Positions 6,111 to 8,718 of a DNA stretch of 8,718 nucleotides are shown in pieces; the first letter of the stretch is position 1, and every line of letters starts with the position of its first letter. The DNA lies in contig JAQCMX010000035.1 in the NCBI GenBank assembly GCA_028274885.1, positions 1 through 8,718 on the forward strand, in the 5' to 3' direction. This DNA comes from Haloarculaceae archaeon (GTDB lineage Archaea > Halobacteriota > Halobacteria > Halobacteriales > Haloarculaceae). The position numbers and the translations under genes are program-made. The notes beneath the pieces are model-generated. The model ran no database searches. It was not told the DNA's origin and saw nothing but the letters and a program-made list of their open reading frames with translations.

Positions 6111-6120
6111 GTATATCAAT
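6111..6120 (-). promoter_or_regulatory. TATA-like box for ctaA
   Basis: On the minus strand ATTGATATAC is centred about 25 bases before the ATG at 6090, so the transcript should begin at or next to the start codon and be leaderless. This settles the start codon against longer versions of the reading frame, which would place the box inside the gene. Confidence 0.65.
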
Positions 6121-6223
6121 GTCGCTGTTCGTTCCCACCAGCCAGGAACGCCGGGGTTGTGTCCGACACGTTCTGTACGCTCGTTTCCGAAGTTTCAGAT
6201 CCACGGGATATGTCTCCGATGGG

Positions 6224-6232
6224 CTTTTTATG
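6224..6232 (+). promoter_or_regulatory. TATA-like box for maeB
   Basis: CTTTTTATG is centred about 25 bases before the ATG at 6253, predicting a leaderless transcript. This rules out the longer open frame that continues upstream to 5638, which would run through the ctaA coding region on the other strand. Confidence 0.65.
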
Positions 6233-6245
6233 TTTCCCTGAAACA
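6231..6245. promoter_or_regulatory. Palindrome between TATA-like box and maeB start, candidate operator
   Basis: TGTTTC-CCT-GAAACA is a perfect 6-bp inverted repeat that begins within the TATA-like box and ends eight bases before the ATG. An extra copy of the half-site lies at 6192-6197 (GTTTCA, inverted relative to the TGAAAC at 6239-6244), and GTTTC also occurs at 6183-6187. This arrangement would suit a repressor that controls malic enzyme by carbon source. It does not match the haloarchaeal motifs I know for sugar regulators. Confidence 0.45.
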
Positions 6246-6252
6246 ATCAAAC

Positions 6253-8508
6253 ATGGACCTTGACGAGGACGCTCTCGACTACCACCGGGAGGACCCACCG
6301 GGAAAATTAGAGATTTCGACCACGAAGGCGACAAACACACAACGGGATCTGAGTCTCGCGTACTCACCCGGCGTGGCTGCGCCCTGCCGGGCGATCCGCG
6401 ATAACCCGGACGACGCCTACACATACACCGCGAAGGGCAATCTCGTTGGCGTCGTCTCGGACGGGAGCGCGACGCTGGGGCTTGGCGACATCGGTCCGGG
6501 CGCCTCGAAACCTGTCATGGAAGGCAAGGGCGTGCTGTTCAAACGCTTCGCGGACATCGATGTTTTCGACGTCGAACTCGACCACGACAGCGCGGCCGAG
6601 ATGGTTCGGACGGTCAGCGCGATGGAGCCGACCTTCGGTGGCATCAATCTCGAGGATATCAAGGCCCCGGAGTGTTTCGAAATCGAGCAACGACTGCGCG
6701 AGGAGATGTCGATTCCGGTCTTTCACGACGACCAACACGGTACCGCAATCATTTCCGGCGCCGCACTGTTGAACGCCGTCGACATCGCAGACAAGGAGTT
6801 AGATGAACTGGATATCGTCTTTTCCGGGGCCGGCGCGAGCGCCATCGCAAGCGCTCGGTTTTACGTCTCGCTTGGGGTCGACGCCGAACGGATCACGATG
6901 TGTGATTCAAGTGGCATCATCACCGAAACACGTGCAAAACGGGGCGACATCAACGAATTCAAACAGGAGTTCGCACGCGACGTCCCGGAGGGGAACCTGG
7001 CCGACGCGATGGACGGTGCTGACGTGTTTGTCGGGCTTTCCGTCGGGGGAATCGTCGACGCGGGGATGGTTCGGTCAATGGCCGACAATCCCATCATCTT
7101 CGCGATGGCAAACCCCGATCCTGAAATCGGCTACGCGGATGCCAAGGCGGCCCGTGACGACACTGTTATCGTTGCGACGGGGCGTTCTGATTACCCCAAT
7201 CAGGTCAACAACGTCCTCGGATTTCCGTTCATCTTCCGTGGCGCACTGGATGCCCGCGCAACCGAGATCAACGAGGAAATGAAGGTCGCAGCCGCGGATG
7301 CACTGGCGACGCTTTCCCGTGAGGACGTGCCGGACGCGGTCGTGAAAGCATACGGCGATCAACCACTCCAGTTTGGACCCGAATACATCATCCCCAAGCC
7401 GCTGGATCCGCGGGTTCTATTCGAGGTGGCTCCCGCGGTCGCCCGCGCGGCACAGGAAAGCGGTGCTGCCCGCCGCAGTCTCGATCTCGAGGACTATCGG
7501 GAGCGCCTGGAGGCCAGGCTGGGCAAGTCACGCGAGATGATGCGCGTGGTGTTGAACAAAGCAAAGAGTGATCCCAAGCGGCTGGTCCTGGCCGAGGGCG
7601 ACGACGAGAAGATGATCCGGGCAGCCTACCAACTCATCGACCAGGGGATCGCAAAGCCGATTCTAATCGGCGATCAGGAAACGATCTGGACCAAACTCGA
7701 ACGGCTGGGCTTGAACTTCGATCCGGAGATCGTCGACCCGGCCGAAAGCACACTTGACCCCTACGCCGACCGGCTCTACGAACTCCGCAGGCGCAGCGGC
7801 GTGACCCGGCGGGAGGCCCAGGACCTCATTCAGGACGGGAACTACCTGGGGAGTGTCATGGTCGAGATGGGCGATGCCGATGCCATGCTGACGGGTTTGA
7901 TGCACCACTACCCGTCGGCGCTTCGCCCGCCACTTCAGGTGGTCGGAACGGCCGAGGACTGCACGTACGCTGCCGGCGTCTACATGCTCACCTTTCAAAA
8001 TCGGGTCATCTTCTGTGCGGACACGACTGTCAACCAGGATCCCGACGAGGAGGTGCTCGCCGAGGTGACCGAACACACTGCTGAACTTGCGCGCCGATTC
8101 AACATCGAACCCCGGGCGGCTCTGCTCTCGTATTCCGATTTCGGCAGCGTCGATAACGCGGGCACAAGAAAGGTCCGCGAGGCTTCACGGCGACTCCGGG
8201 AGGATCCGGCGGTCGACTTCCCGGTCGATGGCGAGATGCAGGCTGACACTGCGGTCGTCGAGGACATGCTTGAGGACAACTACGACTTCTCCGAGTTGAA
8301 CGGACCCGCGAACGTACTCGTGTTCCCCAACCTGGAGGCCGGAAACACCGGCTACAAGCTCCTCCAGCGACTCGGTGGCGCGGAGGCGATTGGACCGATG
8401 CTCGTCGGCATGGACGAACCGGTTCACGTCCTCCAGCGTGGCGACGAGGTCAAAGACATCGTCAACCTCGCCGGTGTTGCCGTCGTGGATGCGCAAAATC
8501 AGGCCTGA
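6253..8508 (+). CDS. maeB: NADP-type malic enzyme with C-terminal phosphotransacetylase-like domain
   Basis: The protein has 751 residues, close to the roughly 760 of Escherichia coli MaeB. It oxidatively decarboxylates malate to pyruvate and yields NADPH in the cytoplasm. The N-terminal malic domain shows the catalytic Tyr37 in LAYSPGVAAP and Lys92 in KPVMEGKG, and metal ligands in LEDI (133-136) and FHDDQHGT (157-164). The dinucleotide-binding fold has the Gly-rich turn SGAGASAIA at 191-199. A short linker near 410-430 leads into a phosphotransacetylase-like domain, about 430-745, with LAEGDDEK at 446-453 and SALRPP at 555-560. In MaeB enzymes this domain is thought to bind acetyl-CoA or acetyl-phosphate and regulate the enzyme rather than make acetyl-phosphate. 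The ATG at 6253 is chosen because family homology begins there and a TATA-like box lies about 25 bases upstream. A palindrome in the same interval may be an operator. Coenzyme preference (NADP rather than NAD) is assigned from family, not from residues I could verify. Confidence 0.95.
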   Translation: MDLDEDALDYHREDPPGKLEISTTKATNTQRDLSLAYSPGVAAPCRAIRDNPDDAYTYTAKGNLVGVVSDGSATLGLGDIGPGASKPVMEGKGVLFKRFADIDVFDVELDHDSAAEMVRTVSAMEPTFGGINLEDIKAPECFEIEQRLREEMSIPVFHDDQHGTAIISGAALLNAVDIADKELDELDIVFSGAGASAIASARFYVSLGVDAERITMCDSSGIITETRAKRGDINEFKQEFARDVPEGNLADAMDGADVFVGLSVGGIVDAGMVRSMADNPIIFAMANPDPEIGYADAKAARDDTVIVATGRSDYPNQVNNVLGFPFIFRGALDARATEINEEMKVAAADALATLSREDVPDAVVKAYGDQPLQFGPEYIIPKPLDPRVLFEVAPAVARAAQESGAARRSLDLEDYRERLEARLGKSREMMRVVLNKAKSDPKRLVLAEGDDEKMIRAAYQLIDQGIAKPILIGDQETIWTKLERLGLNFDPEIVDPAESTLDPYADRLYELRRRSGVTRREAQDLIQDGNYLGSVMVEMGDADAMLTGLMHHYPSALRPPLQVVGTAEDCTYAAGVYMLTFQNRVIFCADTTVNQDPDEEVLAEVTEHTAELARRFNIEPRAALLSYSDFGSVDNAGTRKVREASRRLREDPAVDFPVDGEMQADTAVVEDMLEDNYDFSELNGPANVLVFPNLEAGNTGYKLLQRLGGAEAIGPMLVGMDEPVHVLQRGDEVKDIVNLAGVAVVDAQNQA

Positions 8509-8565
8509 TCGGGCTTGCAGGCTGTTCTCGTGTGCTCGCTGCTGTTGTGATGACACCGCCGGCTG

Positions 8566-8718
8566 TTATCCGGACCGGCCCTGTGGGGGATTCGTCGGGG
8601 GGTTGACGAACAGACCGTCGGCGACAAAACCCGCACCGGCCAGTGCACCTGTACCGACTGCGACGTGGAACGGAATCGAAAGTAAAAGATGGCACAGCAA
8701 CGGGATCATAAAAGCCAG
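8566..8718 (-). CDS. C-terminal end of a membrane protein (partial)
   Basis: Fifty residues are visible, running in from beyond the right edge and ending at a TAA at 8566-8568. The visible part begins with a strongly hydrophobic helix with His and Pro (LAFMIPLLCHLLLSIPFHVA), followed by a Gly/Ala-rich segment that may be a second helix, and a Pro/Asn/Gly-rich tail ending GRSG. Composition and the clean hydrophobic pattern argue for a real integral membrane protein. It is convergent with maeB, separated by 57 bases in which I see no clear terminator. Family not recognised. Confidence 0.6.
   Translation of the reverse strand: MAFMIPLLCHLLLSIPFHVAVGTGALAGAGFVADGLFVNPPTNPPQGRSG

Noticed and set aside
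6091..6246. Longer N terminus for ctaA from 6246
   Set aside because: The added residues are Arg/Ser-rich and unlike the family, and they would cover the TATA-like box that fits the ATG at 6090.
5638..6252. Upstream extension of the maeB frame
   Set aside because: It would run antisense through ctaA and past the maeB TATA-like box. Family homology starts at the ATG at 6253.
8462..8695. Minus-strand 77-residue frame overlapping the maeB end
   Set aside because: It overlaps the maeB coding end and is Arg/Pro-rich. A different frame on the same strand (8566-8718) gives a clean membrane-protein C terminus and is preferred.

Overview
The window looks like chromosomal DNA of a halophilic archaeon (class Halobacteria). 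The predicted proteins are rich in Asp and Glu. Three genes have a TATA-like box about 25 bases before the start codon, the layout of haloarchaeal leaderless transcripts. The gene content also fits: an archaeal clamp-loader large subunit, a half-size heme A synthase and a MaeB-type malic enzyme. I cannot name the genus.

Layout from left to right. Bases 1-774 hold no convincing gene. The extreme left carries a hairpin end typical of IS200/IS605 (TnpB-type) elements, facing left, and the minus strand beside it is rich in hairpins with one promoter-like site. No TnpB protein is recognisable. At 775-1587 (minus) is a membrane-anchored protein with two near-identical zinc ribbons and a degenerate CAP-like outer domain. 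At 1881-3572 (plus) is a fusion of an NAD kinase-like domain and an inositol-monophosphatase-like domain. At 3777-4070 (minus) is a small, compositionally odd hypothetical gene in an A+T-rich pocket. At 4119-5573 (plus) is rfcL. At 5608-6090 (minus) is the half-size ctaA, convergent with rfcL. At 6253-8508 (plus) is maeB, divergent from ctaA. At 8566-8718 (minus) is the end of a membrane protein that runs off the right edge.

The genes do not form an operon: most neighbours are convergent or divergent, each with its own control region. They are mainly core metabolism and replication: the NADP(H) pool (kinase/phosphatase fusion and an NADP-type malic enzyme), respiration (heme A for the terminal oxidase) and DNA replication. 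The ctaA-maeB divergent promoter region is the clearest regulatory locus, because each gene has a palindrome between its TATA-like box and its start codon. I did not find a multi-gene novel system. The best leads are the possible orphan TnpB-type RNA locus at the left, the divergent kinase/phosphatase fusion, the zinc-ribbon/CAP membrane protein and the two candidate operators.
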